Made by a program: the position numbers and the translations under genes
Notes under the pieces: generated by a model
Databases searched by the model: none
The model's input: only the letters and a program-made list of their open reading frames with translations
Told to the model about the DNA's origin: nothing
Source of the DNA: Bacteroidota bacterium
GTDB lineage: Bacteria; Bacteroidota; Bacteroidia; Chitinophagales; Chitinophagaceae
Reading direction: 5' to 3'
DNA: 64,000 bases
Assembly (NCBI GenBank): GCA_023437225.1
Contig: JAEZGS010000025.1
Coordinates: 41,336 to 105,335 of the forward strand
Shown here: piece by piece, positions 7,661 through 16,843 of the stretch
Layout of the letters: each line of letters opens with the position of its first letter
Position numbering within the stretch: the first letter of the stretch is position 1

Positions 7661-8482
7661 CTATTGCTGAGCCTTTTCCATCTCCCCCACCACTGCCTCG
7701 CTCACGCCAGTAAACGAGAAACCTCCATCATGGAAGAGGTTTTGCATCGTCACCATTTTGGTAAGGTCACTGAACATCGTAACACAATAATCCGCACATT
7801 GGTCGGCCGTAGCATTTCCCAGGGGACTCATTTTCTCTGCGTAACTCATGAAACCGTCGAAACCTTTGACCCCGCTACCTGCCGTAGTCTTTGTGGGTGA
7901 TTGCGAGATCGAGTTCACACGAACCTTCTTTTTTGTACCATAGTAGTAGCCGAAACTTCGGGTCACACTTTCAAGCAATGCCTTGGCATCAGCCATCTCA
8001 TTGTAATCAGGAAATACCCTTTGTGCAGCAATGTAAGTAAGCGCTACCACGCTGCCCCACTCATTCAGCGCATCCAGTTCCCATGCTGTACGCAACACAC
8101 GGTGCAACGACATTGCACTGATGTCGAGTGTTTTCGCATTGAAACCATAGTCCAGCTCTGTATAATGCTTGCCCTTACGAACGTTTAGGCTCATACCGAT
8201 AGAATGAAGAACAAAATCAATTCCGCCGCCAAAGTGCTTCATTGATTCTTCAAACAATTTCTTCAGATCGTCCATATTCGTTACGTCTGCTCCTATCACA
8301 GGTGCATTCACCATCTCAGCAAGTTTGTTTATTTCGCCCATGCGCAATGCAACTGGCGCATTGGTAAGAACAAGCTGCGCGCCTTCCTCATGACAACGCA
8401 ATGCAGTTTTCCAGGCGATGCTTTTCTCATCAAGCGCTCCGAATATGATCCCTTTTTTCCCTTTAAGAAGGTTATACGACAT
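7661..8482 (-). CDS. fabI: Enoyl-[acyl-carrier-protein] reductase (NADH)
   Basis: Catalyses the last reduction of each fatty-acid elongation cycle; cytoplasmic, and the target class of triclosan-like inhibitors. The 273-residue protein has the FabI-type N-terminal nucleotide-binding segment GIIFGALDEKSIAWKTA, the HSIGMS segment, the catalytic pair Tyr150 and Tyr160 with Lys167 (Y-x6-K, FabI spacing) and SQSPTKTTAGSGVKGFD, which corresponds to the substrate-binding loop. This spacing and the SIAWKTA segment favour FabI over FabG or FabL. It is monocistronic in appearance: recN ends 68 bases upstream and the DUF2795 gene is downstream. Confidence 0.95.
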   Translation of the reverse strand: MSYNLLKGKKGIIFGALDEKSIAWKTALRCHEEGAQLVLTNAPVALRMGEINKLAEMVNAPVIGADVTNMDDLKKLFEESMKHFGGGIDFVLHSIGMSLNVRKGKHYTELDYGFNAKTLDISAMSLHRVLRTAWELDALNEWGSVVALTYIAAQRVFPDYNEMADAKALLESVTRSFGYYYGTKKKVRVNSISQSPTKTTAGSGVKGFDGFMSYAEKMSPLGNATADQCADYCVTMFSDLTKMVTMQNLFHDGGFSFTGVSEAVVGEMEKAQQ

Positions 8483-8550
8483 AGTTATGAAATTTATCTG
8501 CTGCTAATGAAGCGGTAAATGTAGAGAATTGTTGGTAATTAGCGGACAAG

Positions 8551-10203
8551 TCAATTCATCATCTCACGTGCGTTTTCCAGTGCCGCAGCTGTTGGCTTTT
8601 CTCCACTGAGCATCCGGGCGATGGTTTTGATACGTTCATCATCATTGAGTATCCGGATACCGGTATGTATTTGTTCACCTTTGATCTCTTTGTATACAAA
8701 CAGGTGCTGATCTGCTTTTCCTGCGATCTGGGGTTGATGCGTTATCGCAATCAACTGCCTGCTTGTTGCAAGCCCTTTCATGATAATACCTACCTGTCTT
8801 GCTGCCTCACCCGAAATGCCGGTATCTATCTCATCAAATATCAATGTGGCGAGATCCACTGATTGTGCAACAAGAGATTTTATGCATAACATCAGGCGGC
8901 TCAATTCGCCACCGGAAGCTACCTTTCTAACCGATTCAAAACGATTGCTCCGGTTAGCATCAAAAAGGAATTCAATTGTATCAGCGCCATTTTCGTTCAG
9001 GTCAACATGATCTATCTGAACCTTCAACCTTGCATTGGGCATCCCTACCTGGTGAAGAAGTTTGTTTACTTTTTCTTCCAGCGGCTTTTGCTGGCGCGAT
9101 CGATTGAGAGATAATTGATCCGCAATTTTCCGGCACGCATCGAACGTTGTTGCAATATCTTTTTCCATGCGGGCAATGTCTTCATCGATGTTCATCACCG
9201 CTTCTAGTTTCGCTGAAAGCTCCGATTGGATTTGATTGAGTGCTCGCGTAGTGGTAACGCCATGTTTCTTGAACAGTTTATAGCCAAGTGAAATTCGCTC
9301 ATTTAATTTCTCGATGGCAACAGGATCGTAAGTAACCTGGTCATTTATCCGATCGATCTCACTGGCAATATCATCCAGTTCTATATGCACCGACTGCAAT
9401 CTTGCTTCAACATCGCTGATGCCGGCATGATAAGAACTGAAACCATGAAGCTGGTTGAGTATGGTCTTGAGTTGTTGGACAACTGGCTGTTCGCCTTCAT
9501 TAAATTGAAAAGCAATTTTATTCAGTGCGGTCTTTATTGCCTCGCTGTTCGAAAGCAATTTCAAGTCGGATTCTATTTCTTCGATCTCGTTATCCCTGAA
9601 TGCGGCCTCTTCGAGCTCATCAAAGAGATACTTGTTGAAATCGTATTCTTTGTTGAACTGTTCCTTTTGCAGATGCAAATTTTTTATCTCCGCACGCTTT
9701 GCAATCAACTGACGATAGTGGTTGCGATACGAAGTCAGCAAGGATTCATTATTAGCCAGGGCATCGACCACCTCACGCTGAAACCCTGCATCACCGAGTT
9801 GCAACGTATCAAACTGCCGGTGCAGATCGACGAGCATGGAGCTTATCTCACGCAATACTTCAAGATTTACAGGCGAATCGTTTATGAATGCGCGCGACTT
9901 CCCGCTTACAGCGATCTCGCGCCTGATCACCAGTTCATCGTCTGCATCCAGATCCTGTTCCTGAATGAAAACTTTCACAGCCGGACGCCCGGATATATCA
10001 AACAGTCCCTCAACAAAGCATTTCTTGTCGCGCTTCAGCAAAATGGATGAATCTGCCCTGTCGCCCAGTATGAGTGATAATGCGCCCATTAGGATCGACT
10101 TACCCGCTCCCGTTTCACCGGTTATGATGTTGAGGCGCGAGGAGAAATCAATATTGATCTCGTCAATGATGGCATAATTGCGGATCTGAAGCCGTTTAAG
10201 CAT
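8551..10203 (-). CDS. recN: DNA repair protein RecN
   Basis: SMC-like ATPase that acts early in double-strand-break repair. The 550-residue protein has a Walker A GETGAGKS at 29-36 preceded by LKRLQIRNYAIIDE, a long coiled-coil centre rich in Glu, Lys and Leu, and a C-terminal ASGGELSRLMLCIKSL signature followed by Walker B LIFDEIDTGISGEAA and ITHQPQIAGKADQH. This layout and the IDTGISG segment are specific for RecN. It lies 110 bases after the TPR gene on the same strand, without an obvious terminator. Confidence 0.97.
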   Translation of the reverse strand: MLKRLQIRNYAIIDEINIDFSSRLNIITGETGAGKSILMGALSLILGDRADSSILLKRDKKCFVEGLFDISGRPAVKVFIQEQDLDADDELVIRREIAVSGKSRAFINDSPVNLEVLREISSMLVDLHRQFDTLQLGDAGFQREVVDALANNESLLTSYRNHYRQLIAKRAEIKNLHLQKEQFNKEYDFNKYLFDELEEAAFRDNEIEEIESDLKLLSNSEAIKTALNKIAFQFNEGEQPVVQQLKTILNQLHGFSSYHAGISDVEARLQSVHIELDDIASEIDRINDQVTYDPVAIEKLNERISLGYKLFKKHGVTTTRALNQIQSELSAKLEAVMNIDEDIARMEKDIATTFDACRKIADQLSLNRSRQQKPLEEKVNKLLHQVGMPNARLKVQIDHVDLNENGADTIEFLFDANRSNRFESVRKVASGGELSRLMLCIKSLVAQSVDLATLIFDEIDTGISGEAARQVGIIMKGLATSRQLIAITHQPQIAGKADQHLFVYKEIKGEQIHTGIRILNDDERIKTIARMLSGEKPTAAALENAREMMN

Positions 10204-10313
10204 ACTGTCTGATTGGCCTTAAAATTCCGACATAACGATGAACCGGAAAAAGTTTTTTACACGCTATTTCTCCACAGATGGTGCAATAATGACGGTGATT
10301 TGTCGGTAATGTT

Positions 10314-11801
10314 TTAATTCGCGCAGCGCATCAGTCCTGCCTTGGCTTTTTGATCCAGCGAATTTTTATAATCATGATCTTTCAAAGAAAGACATTTTCT
10401 AAACCAGCCCGCTGCCACTGAGCACCGTCCCTGTCGTTCATAAAGAAACCCTAATTGAAGAGCCGCGCGCGCCGCGAAGTATTCTGTGCGGTTCTCACCC
10501 AGATCGATCGCAAGTTTATAATAGCTGATAGCCTGCTCTTCCTTACCTGTATCGTCAAACAACCGGGCTGCCCGATATGCGAACTCCAGTTTTTCTTCAG
10601 GAAGAGTAAAGTCGTTGATCGACTTGCCGTGCAAGAGCCCCAGGGCTTCGCGATTATTGCCTCCATCATTCAGCAAGCGGGCTTTGAGCAATAAGGGGTT
10701 TGGCCAGCGATCAGTTTTTGCTTCCTTATGAGCCTGCTTATCGGCCTCTGTATCCGTGGTTCCCTTTTGAAGAATCATCTGTCGATATCGCCTGGCCTCA
10801 GTTACATTACCGTTGAGATAATAATGCCAGCTTAGTTTTTGCAACGCATCCTTTACGTAATATCGCCCCCGGAACTGCTGAATAAAGCGAACAAAATACG
10901 CTCCCGCTTCCGGTTCGAGCTGATATAATTTCGAATATCCCATTTCAAAATCCCATACAGGTGTTTGTAAATACCGGCTGCCTTTTTTTCTGGAGTTAAT
11001 GATATTTTCAGCATCCTTCGATCTTTGATTATTCAAACTAAGATTTGCTGCCATGTATGCGAACAAATGGTTTTGCCTCAGATCCAGTTGCCGGCTTTGC
11101 ATGAAATCAAAAACACCTTTCCTATCGTTGAGTACATAATTGCTGAGATAGAGGTAATAGAAGATAGCTTCATCCCGATAAAGATTGTTTAAGGATTGAT
11201 CAGTATCGATGAAGGTTGACAATCGCTTCATACCCGACTCAATCGTACCGCGTATTCCGAGCAACCCGGATAGCCATCGATATCCTTCTGGAATTGTTCC
11301 GGCAGCGGTTTCCATGGCGCCGAGGTACATTTGCGAAGGGCTGAATGCAGGAAATTTTGAAGCATTTTCCTTTGCCTGTAGAAACGAACGGCGAAACGAC
11401 CATCCCCCATCCCAATGCTTTCCAAACTTGATATACACAAACGCCCATTGCAGATGGACTGCTGAGCGGGTGAATAAATGATAGGGTGAGCTTTCAGGCC
11501 CTTTAGCAAGTATTTTCAATCGATCTTCATAGAGGTGTTTTCGCCTGGCAAAAAGATCAGGATCCTCGTTAAAAAATAATTCAAAGAAGTCAATGTAGTT
11601 TTCGAGGTAAACAGGAATAAGATTGTTCGGGTTGGCTTTTTTTTCCTCGCTAAGAATGCGGGCCGCATCAGTAAGTCGCAGTTCAATCGCTGCCTGGTAC
11701 GCATTGCGACAGTTCGCGTTCATCTCGTAGACAAGATCTGCAGAACGCGCAATGTTGCAGAGCGCCAGCACGCCAGATAATATGAGAAGCAACCTTCGCA
11801 T
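10314..11801 (-). CDS. Secreted tetratricopeptide-repeat protein of unknown function
   Basis: About 495 residues with an N-terminal signal peptide (RRLLLILSGVLALCNIARSA). The ATG at 11801 is used; a TTG four codons upstream is less likely. The rest is almost all helical with TPR-like periodicity, clearest near the C-terminus in the YRAARLFDDTGKEEQAISYY and RAALQLGFLYERQGRCSVAA pairs. A region near the middle, GAMETAAGTIPEGYRWLSGL, resembles a segment recurring in Bacteroidota TPR proteins of unknown role. No enzyme domain is seen. It probably acts as a periplasmic scaffold. A terminator at 11829 separates it from the zinc-ribbon gene, so it begins a new transcript. Confidence 0.72.
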   Translation of the reverse strand: MRRLLLILSGVLALCNIARSADLVYEMNANCRNAYQAAIELRLTDAARILSEEKKANPNNLIPVYLENYIDFFELFFNEDPDLFARRKHLYEDRLKILAKGPESSPYHLFTRSAVHLQWAFVYIKFGKHWDGGWSFRRSFLQAKENASKFPAFSPSQMYLGAMETAAGTIPEGYRWLSGLLGIRGTIESGMKRLSTFIDTDQSLNNLYRDEAIFYYLYLSNYVLNDRKGVFDFMQSRQLDLRQNHLFAYMAANLSLNNQRSKDAENIINSRKKGSRYLQTPVWDFEMGYSKLYQLEPEAGAYFVRFIQQFRGRYYVKDALQKLSWHYYLNGNVTEARRYRQMILQKGTTDTEADKQAHKEAKTDRWPNPLLLKARLLNDGGNNREALGLLHGKSINDFTLPEEKLEFAYRAARLFDDTGKEEQAISYYKLAIDLGENRTEYFAARAALQLGFLYERQGRCSVAAGWFRKCLSLKDHDYKNSLDQKAKAGLMRCAN

Positions 11802-11828
11802 GAATGACTGCAAGATATCAACATAAAC

Positions 11829-11857
11829 AAAAAAAGGTTGCTCTTCCGAACAACCTT
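11829..11857 (-). terminator. Rho-independent terminator of the nif3-like/zinc-ribbon operon
   Basis: The minus strand reads AAGGTTG, a 10-base loop, CAACCTT, then a run of T (A run at 11829-11835 on the plus strand). It lies 22 bases after the zinc-ribbon stop codon. Confidence 0.75.
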
Positions 11858-11879
11858 CTATATAAAATACAATTAGATA

Positions 11880-12635
11880 CTACTTCACTTCTATTGTGTC
11901 GAAAAGATCGCGGTCAACGAGAATCCTTCCGCAGTTTTCGCAAACGATGATCTTCTTGCGTTGCTTGATCTCGCTTTGGCGTTGTGGCGGGATGGCGTTG
12001 TAGCAACCACCACAGGCATCTCTTTCAACAGGAACAACTGCAAGTCCGTTGCGGTAGTTCTTGCGAATGCGATCATAAGAGTTCAGGAGTCTCGACTCTA
12101 CTTTTTCACGTGCTTCGGAAGAAAGCTTATTGAATTGGTTTTCTTCCTTTTCAGTAGATGCGATGATCTTTTCAAGTTCGCCTTTTTTTGCTGTAAGAAT
12201 ACCCTCTTTGTTTCCGAGGTTCTTTTTAGCCTTATCGAGAACTGCGACTTTTTCAGCGATCTCTTCGTTGGCGTCTTTAATATGTTTTTCAGCGAGCTTC
12301 ATCTCCAGTTGCTGCATCTCGATCTCCTTGGTGATCGCTTCAAACTCGCGACTGTTCTTTACGTTCTCGCTTTGCTTTTCATATTTTTTTATGAGAGCTT
12401 CCGCTTCCTTGATGGCTTCCTTTTTCTGGTTGATAAACTCCTGGATACCGTTGATCTCCTCTTCGATCCTGGTTTGCCTTGCATGCAAACCGGTGATCTC
12501 ATCTTCCAGGTCGCTCACTTCCATTGGAAGTTCACCCTTCAACACCTGGATTCCGTCGATCTTCGACTCGATCTTTTGCAGTGTAACCAGGGAGGATAAC
12601 TTCTCCTCTACCGAAAAATCTTTAACGTTGGCCAT
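11880..12635 (-). CDS. Zinc-ribbon coiled-coil protein (DUF164/CT398-like)
   Basis: A 251-residue soluble protein. Residues 10-190 form a long charged coiled coil; the C-terminal part is a four-cysteine zinc ribbon with C208-x2-C211 and C232-x2-C235. This is the architecture of the CT398-like family, which is proposed to act with nucleic acids or secretion components, but its function is not established. Its start overlaps the stop of the Nif3-like gene by 14 bases, so the two are translationally linked. This pairing is seen in other bacteria and hints that the two proteins act together. Confidence 0.88.
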   Translation of the reverse strand: MANVKDFSVEEKLSSLVTLQKIESKIDGIQVLKGELPMEVSDLEDEITGLHARQTRIEEEINGIQEFINQKKEAIKEAEALIKKYEKQSENVKNSREFEAITKEIEMQQLEMKLAEKHIKDANEEIAEKVAVLDKAKKNLGNKEGILTAKKGELEKIIASTEKEENQFNKLSSEAREKVESRLLNSYDRIRKNYRNGLAVVPVERDACGGCYNAIPPQRQSEIKQRKKIIVCENCGRILVDRDLFDTIEVK

Positions 12636-13755
12636 GGTCTGTGTGTGATTTGTGTTTTACCGAAAAGTAATGCACCGGGTTGGTGATCAGTTTCGATTTA
12701 AGGACGGCAAAGGTAGGAAATTTTTCCACCAAAACTTCATTAAGCAGCTCCACAGTAAACTGTTCGCTTTCATAATGCCCTATATCGCAGATCAACATTC
12801 GCCCGTCTGCGTCGAAAAACTCGTGATATTTCATGTCTGCCGTGACAAAAACGTCCGCTCCTGCTGCTAATGCATTCTTTATAAGAAAGCTGCCAGCCCC
12901 CCCGCAAACTGCCACTTTGGATATGTTCCTTCCCATCAGGGCTGTGTGCCGAACCATATCCAGCCTGAAAGCCTGCGCAATGTTTTCCAGAAATTCTGTT
13001 TCAGTTACGGGCGCCGCGAGTGTTCCAACCAAACCGGAGCCCGCCTGGTCCCAGTTGTTGCTTAGGGCAACAATATCATATGCCACTTCCTCGTATGGAT
13101 GCGACCGAAGCAAAGCGTCGACGATCTGCCGCTCCAGGTACGCCGGAAAAATTATCTCAAACTTTGTTTCCGGCTCTTCATGTCGTTTTCCCTGCTCGCC
13201 CACAAATGGATTGCTGCCGGCGCCTGCGCGGAAAGTTCCAACACCTTCCACATTGAAACTGCACTGATCGTAAAGACCGATGCGCCCTCCCCCTGCTTCA
13301 AATACCGCTGTCCTTACCGTTTCCAGTTTGGCGGTGGGCACGAAGCTATACAGTTTCTTTAATGTTGCTGCTCTGGCCTGAAGCACCTTACAATTTTGCA
13401 GTTGAAGCAGTTGGGCCATTTTCCCGTTCACCCCATGCAAAATGTTGTCGAGGTTCGTATGGATAGCATATATAGCGATATCGTTCTTTATTGCTTTGAT
13501 GATCGTTCTTTCGACGTAATTATTGCCGTTAATTTTCTTCAGTCCACCAAAAATGATGGGATGATGCGCAACGACGAGATTAGCATTACAGGAAATTGCC
13601 TCGTCGATCACTTCTTCTATGGCATCAAGTGAACATAGCACACCAGTACATTCAGTGTCCTTACAACCCGTTAGCAGCCCTGCGTTGTCATAGCTCTCCT
13701 GGAGGCAAGGCGGCGCAATCGCTTCGAGAACCTTAATGATTTCAGCAATTTTCAT
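12622..13755 (-). CDS. Nif3-like dinuclear metal-centre protein (YqfO-type)
   Basis: A 377-residue member of the NIF3/DUF34 family, long form. The N-terminal part has the metal ligands LVVAHHPIIFGG and AIYAIHTNLDN, and the C-terminal part has ADVFVTADMKYHEFFDADG and DIGHYESEQF. The middle insert (about residues 130-240) corresponds to the PII-like domain that distinguishes the YqfO form from the short YbgI form. The family has been called GTP cyclohydrolase I type 2, but that activity is not established and I do not claim it. It is upstream of and overlaps the zinc-ribbon gene. Confidence 0.9.
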   Translation of the reverse strand: MKIAEIIKVLEAIAPPCLQESYDNAGLLTGCKDTECTGVLCSLDAIEEVIDEAISCNANLVVAHHPIIFGGLKKINGNNYVERTIIKAIKNDIAIYAIHTNLDNILHGVNGKMAQLLQLQNCKVLQARAATLKKLYSFVPTAKLETVRTAVFEAGGGRIGLYDQCSFNVEGVGTFRAGAGSNPFVGEQGKRHEEPETKFEIIFPAYLERQIVDALLRSHPYEEVAYDIVALSNNWDQAGSGLVGTLAAPVTETEFLENIAQAFRLDMVRHTALMGRNISKVAVCGGAGSFLIKNALAAGADVFVTADMKYHEFFDADGRMLICDIGHYESEQFTVELLNEVLVEKFPTFAVLKSKLITNPVHYFSVKHKSHTDHGQR

Positions 13756-13760
13756 GACAT

Positions 13761-13768
13761 CAAATATA
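13761..13768 (-). promoter_or_regulatory. Bacteroidota -7 box TATATTTG at the nif3-like start
   Basis: The minus strand reads TATATTTG, a perfect TAnnTTTG match, ending five bases before the ATG. As at gatC, no convincing -33 box is present at 19 bases. If used, the transcript would be leaderless or nearly so. Confidence 0.4.
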
Positions 13769-13817
13769 ACAATCCAATGATTTGGCAGTAATTTACTTAT
13801 CCAATCTCGATTGCTTT

Positions 13818-14594
13818 ATGAAAAAACTAATCATCGTTCTAATCGTCCTCATTGCTGCACTATATCATAAGGATGCACAAGCGCAACAGCGTCAATACTA
13901 CGAACTACGAACATACGTGCTCGCGAACGACACACAACAGTCGCGTGTTGAATCATACCTCGAAAAGTCATTGATTCCTGCTTTAAAGCGTCAGGGCATC
14001 CGCAACATCGGCGCCTTTGCACCAATAGCCAATGACACAGCAGCTACGCGTCATCTTTATCTGTTGATACCTTTCGATAACATTCAGTCTATTTTCAATT
14101 ATGAAAGCCGTTTGTCAAAAGATGAAGCATACATGCAAAATGGTGCCGACTACCTGAAGGCAAAGTTTGACAACATCCCTTACCTGAGGCAGGAAAGAGT
14201 TCTTTTGCATGCCTTCAAAGATCACCCCATAATTAAAAAACCAACACTTAAATCTCCAAGGGAAGAACGTGTGTATGAACTGCGGAGTTACGAAGGCCAT
14301 ACTGAATCTATATTTTCAAACAAGGTGAAAATGTTCAACGAGGGTGGCGAGATCAGGATATTTGAAAAGCTCGGATTTAATGCGGTATTCTATGGCGAAG
14401 CATTGTATGGACATCGAATGCCGAATCTCATTTACATGACAAGCTTTGAAAACATCGAAGCCAGGAACGCCCAATGGAAACGTTTTGGAGACGATCCGGA
14501 TTGGAAAAAGCTGTCTTCGATGAGCGAGTATCAAAACAATGTAAGTCTTATCAATAGTTGGCTATTGCGTTCACGTCCTTATTCAGATCTGTAG
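13818..14594 (+). CDS. Exported NIPSNAP family protein
   Basis: A 258-residue protein with a signal peptide (KKLIIVLIVLIAALYHKDAQA). The ATG at 13818 is used instead of the longer frame because it begins this signal. Two NIPSNAP-type ferredoxin-like domains follow: one opens with YYELRTYVLAND, the second with VYELRSYEGHTE and contains FENIEARNAQWKRFGDDPDW. NIPSNAP proteins are of unknown biochemical role; many in Bacteroidota are exported. It is transcribed divergently from nif3 and converges with the TonB-dependent receptor gene, with only four bases between stops. Confidence 0.85.
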   Translation: MKKLIIVLIVLIAALYHKDAQAQQRQYYELRTYVLANDTQQSRVESYLEKSLIPALKRQGIRNIGAFAPIANDTAATRHLYLLIPFDNIQSIFNYESRLSKDEAYMQNGADYLKAKFDNIPYLRQERVLLHAFKDHPIIKKPTLKSPREERVYELRSYEGHTESIFSNKVKMFNEGGEIRIFEKLGFNAVFYGEALYGHRMPNLIYMTSFENIEARNAQWKRFGDDPDWKKLSSMSEYQNNVSLINSWLLRSRPYSDL

Positions 14595-14598
14595 TGTA

Positions 14599-16743
14599 TT
14601 AGAGATTGAATCGCAATGTTCCGCCGAAGGTTTTAGGATCAGCAAGATGTACCGCACCGAAATCATACGCATAATCCACATAGCGTGTATTTGTCAGATT
14701 GCGCATCCAAAACAAAAGCTGAAATCTTTTATTCATTATGCCGGCCTTTGCATTCAGGACGTGGTACGGCGACTGACGAATTTGATTTGCAAGATCGAAA
14801 TATTGTGTGCCGATATACATCCACTCTGCACGGATCGTTGCTTCAAGTGGGCCGTTGTTGCCCCGCATAAGAGCAATAGGTGTTTGATAATCTATCGCGA
14901 ACATTGACGTGATGTCCGGTGTAAACAACTGACGGTTCCCTTTGAGATCTGTCTCCTGTCCAAATTGCGACAATTTCAATTGCCTGAACTCAGCATGTGT
15001 GTAACCAAACGAATAATCTACGTGCAGATATCTTAAAGGGTTGGCAGATATTTCAGCATCGAATCCGTAACTGTCCATCTTGCCTGCGTTGCGTGTAACA
15101 GTGATGGCATCAGGAAGTATTAACGTAGGCACCTGTGCATCATTAACGCGTGTCAAAAAAGTTGAGAAATTGATGAAGAGCTTTCGGTTAAAGTAATTTT
15201 CTTTTGAACCCAATTCAACAGTTGTACTGTATTCCGGATTGTATTCTTTCAAAGGTGGTTGCGATGGATCCGACCCGAGTTGGCTAATACCACCGGCACG
15301 GAATCCGCGTGCAATATTCAGGAAAATGTTTGCATGGTCATTCACGCGATACATGATACCCGCCTTCGGTGAAAACGCATTAAAGTTTGCACTGCCTTTC
15401 TCTTCAGGCCAGACGTTGACAGATTCTGATGCTCCATCCGGCAGATATTCACCCAGTACTCTATTCTCCTTTTTTTCATGATCGAATCTTATTCCGAGGG
15501 TTGCTTCAAATTTTGGCGTGAGGTTATAAGATGCCTGCCCGAATAAAGCAAGCCCAAGACCCTTTCCGCTATTTGTGTTTATAAGCGTAAAGTTTTTTTC
15601 GGGTGATCCAACTATTTCCGCATCTTCACCAAAGTGCACTCCCTGCCTCACTGGATTATCTAAAATAAAGCCATATAAACCGGTAACCCAGTTGAACTTA
15701 GTAGGGTTGGCTGAGGGACTGCTGATTCTTATTTCCTGCGTTATAACAGAAACACGGTTGTAATCTTTTCCATAATCATTGATGATACTTATGCCATCGA
15801 TTGGAGAAAAATCTCCATCAAGCGGTGCATTGTAAATTCGGTAATTTGACTGATACGATGTTTGTGAGTGGATATCAAATCCATCATGCTTTCCGGACAC
15901 AGAGACAGATGCATTCAGCGTATTATCGATCATGGTTGCTGTAGCATCCTGGTTAATTTTGAAAGGGTTCTCCAATGCCGCTTCCATGCCCTGAATGAGA
16001 GTGAATGCACCATCGTTCCTATTGGCAAGGTGCTTAAGATTTATATCGACTGACCATTTTTTTGAAGGCAGGTAGCGGATCCAGTAATTGCCATTGTAAT
16101 TGTATTGCTTATCGAATGAACCACCACTAAATTCATTGGTGAAATATCCATTCCTGCTATGATATGTTCCTCCAACACCCAGGTACAGCTTATCCTTCAT
16201 CAACGGTGTCCGCAATGCGGCAGTGAAGCGATTCATTTGATAATTGCCCATGCTTAATTCAGCAAATCCGCTGGTTCTATTGAGTGGCTTCCTTGTAATG
16301 ATATTTATTACACCACCCATTGCATTTCTTCCATACAAAGTTCCCTGTGGTCCGCGCAACACTTCAATGCGTTCAATATCCGCAAGCTCCGCTATGTATG
16401 TATCCAGGCCGAACTGGCTGACTCCATCGATATATGTGGCAATCGCCTGATCGTATGAAGTAGTTGTGATACCGCGAATCCCTGTTACATTCCTGTTGTC
16501 GCCGGAATTGGAACTGAAAAGATTTGGAACGATGGCAGTAAGCTGTCGTGTATTCCAAATGCGATACTGCTGTACCTGCTTTGAAGAAAAAGAGCTGACG
16601 CTTATCGGTACATTCTTCAATAGCTCCTCTCTTTTTTGTGCGGTCACAATAACTGAATCGAGTTGACGCGCTTCAGATTCCTGTGCATATAAGGATAGCT
16701 GAACTAACGATATGCAAACTAGTAAAGCTATTTTTTTTCGCAT
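14599..16743 (-). CDS. TonB-dependent outer-membrane receptor (non-SusC type)
   Basis: A 714-residue outer-membrane receptor that moves a ligand such as a siderophore, vitamin or oligosaccharide into the periplasm using energy from TonB. A signal peptide is followed by a TonB-box-like DSVIVTAQKREE, a plug domain with IERIEVLRGPQGTLYGRNAMGG, and a beta barrel that ends in FGGTLRFNL with a terminal aromatic-x-Leu motif. It lacks the carboxypeptidase-regulatory-like domain at the N-terminus and resembles receptors common in proteobacteria (KREELLKNVPISVS), so its substrate probably differs from that of SusC. It is monocistronic; no transporter or regulator gene is adjacent. Confidence 0.93.
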   Translation of the reverse strand: MRKKIALLVCISLVQLSLYAQESEARQLDSVIVTAQKREELLKNVPISVSSFSSKQVQQYRIWNTRQLTAIVPNLFSSNSGDNRNVTGIRGITTTSYDQAIATYIDGVSQFGLDTYIAELADIERIEVLRGPQGTLYGRNAMGGVINIITRKPLNRTSGFAELSMGNYQMNRFTAALRTPLMKDKLYLGVGGTYHSRNGYFTNEFSGGSFDKQYNYNGNYWIRYLPSKKWSVDINLKHLANRNDGAFTLIQGMEAALENPFKINQDATATMIDNTLNASVSVSGKHDGFDIHSQTSYQSNYRIYNAPLDGDFSPIDGISIINDYGKDYNRVSVITQEIRISSPSANPTKFNWVTGLYGFILDNPVRQGVHFGEDAEIVGSPEKNFTLINTNSGKGLGLALFGQASYNLTPKFEATLGIRFDHEKKENRVLGEYLPDGASESVNVWPEEKGSANFNAFSPKAGIMYRVNDHANIFLNIARGFRAGGISQLGSDPSQPPLKEYNPEYSTTVELGSKENYFNRKLFINFSTFLTRVNDAQVPTLILPDAITVTRNAGKMDSYGFDAEISANPLRYLHVDYSFGYTHAEFRQLKLSQFGQETDLKGNRQLFTPDITSMFAIDYQTPIALMRGNNGPLEATIRAEWMYIGTQYFDLANQIRQSPYHVLNAKAGIMNKRFQLLFWMRNLTNTRYVDYAYDFGAVHLADPKTFGGTLRFNL

Positions 16744-16843
16744 GGCAATAAATTAGGTTTATTGATCGCCCGCAATATAGTGCGGAATCAAATTGAAAGA
16801 ACAAAAGTCATAATTCGTTTACTTCGTGCTTCAATCATTAACT

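Noticed and set aside
9385..10050. 221-codon plus-strand frame inside recN
   Set aside because: Antisense shadow of recN; the recN frame has clear motifs throughout.
11961..12648. Long plus-strand frames (212 and 172 codons) opposite the zinc-ribbon gene
   Set aside because: The low-complexity Phe/Leu/Ser-rich products reflect the Glu/Lys-rich coiled coil on the other strand.
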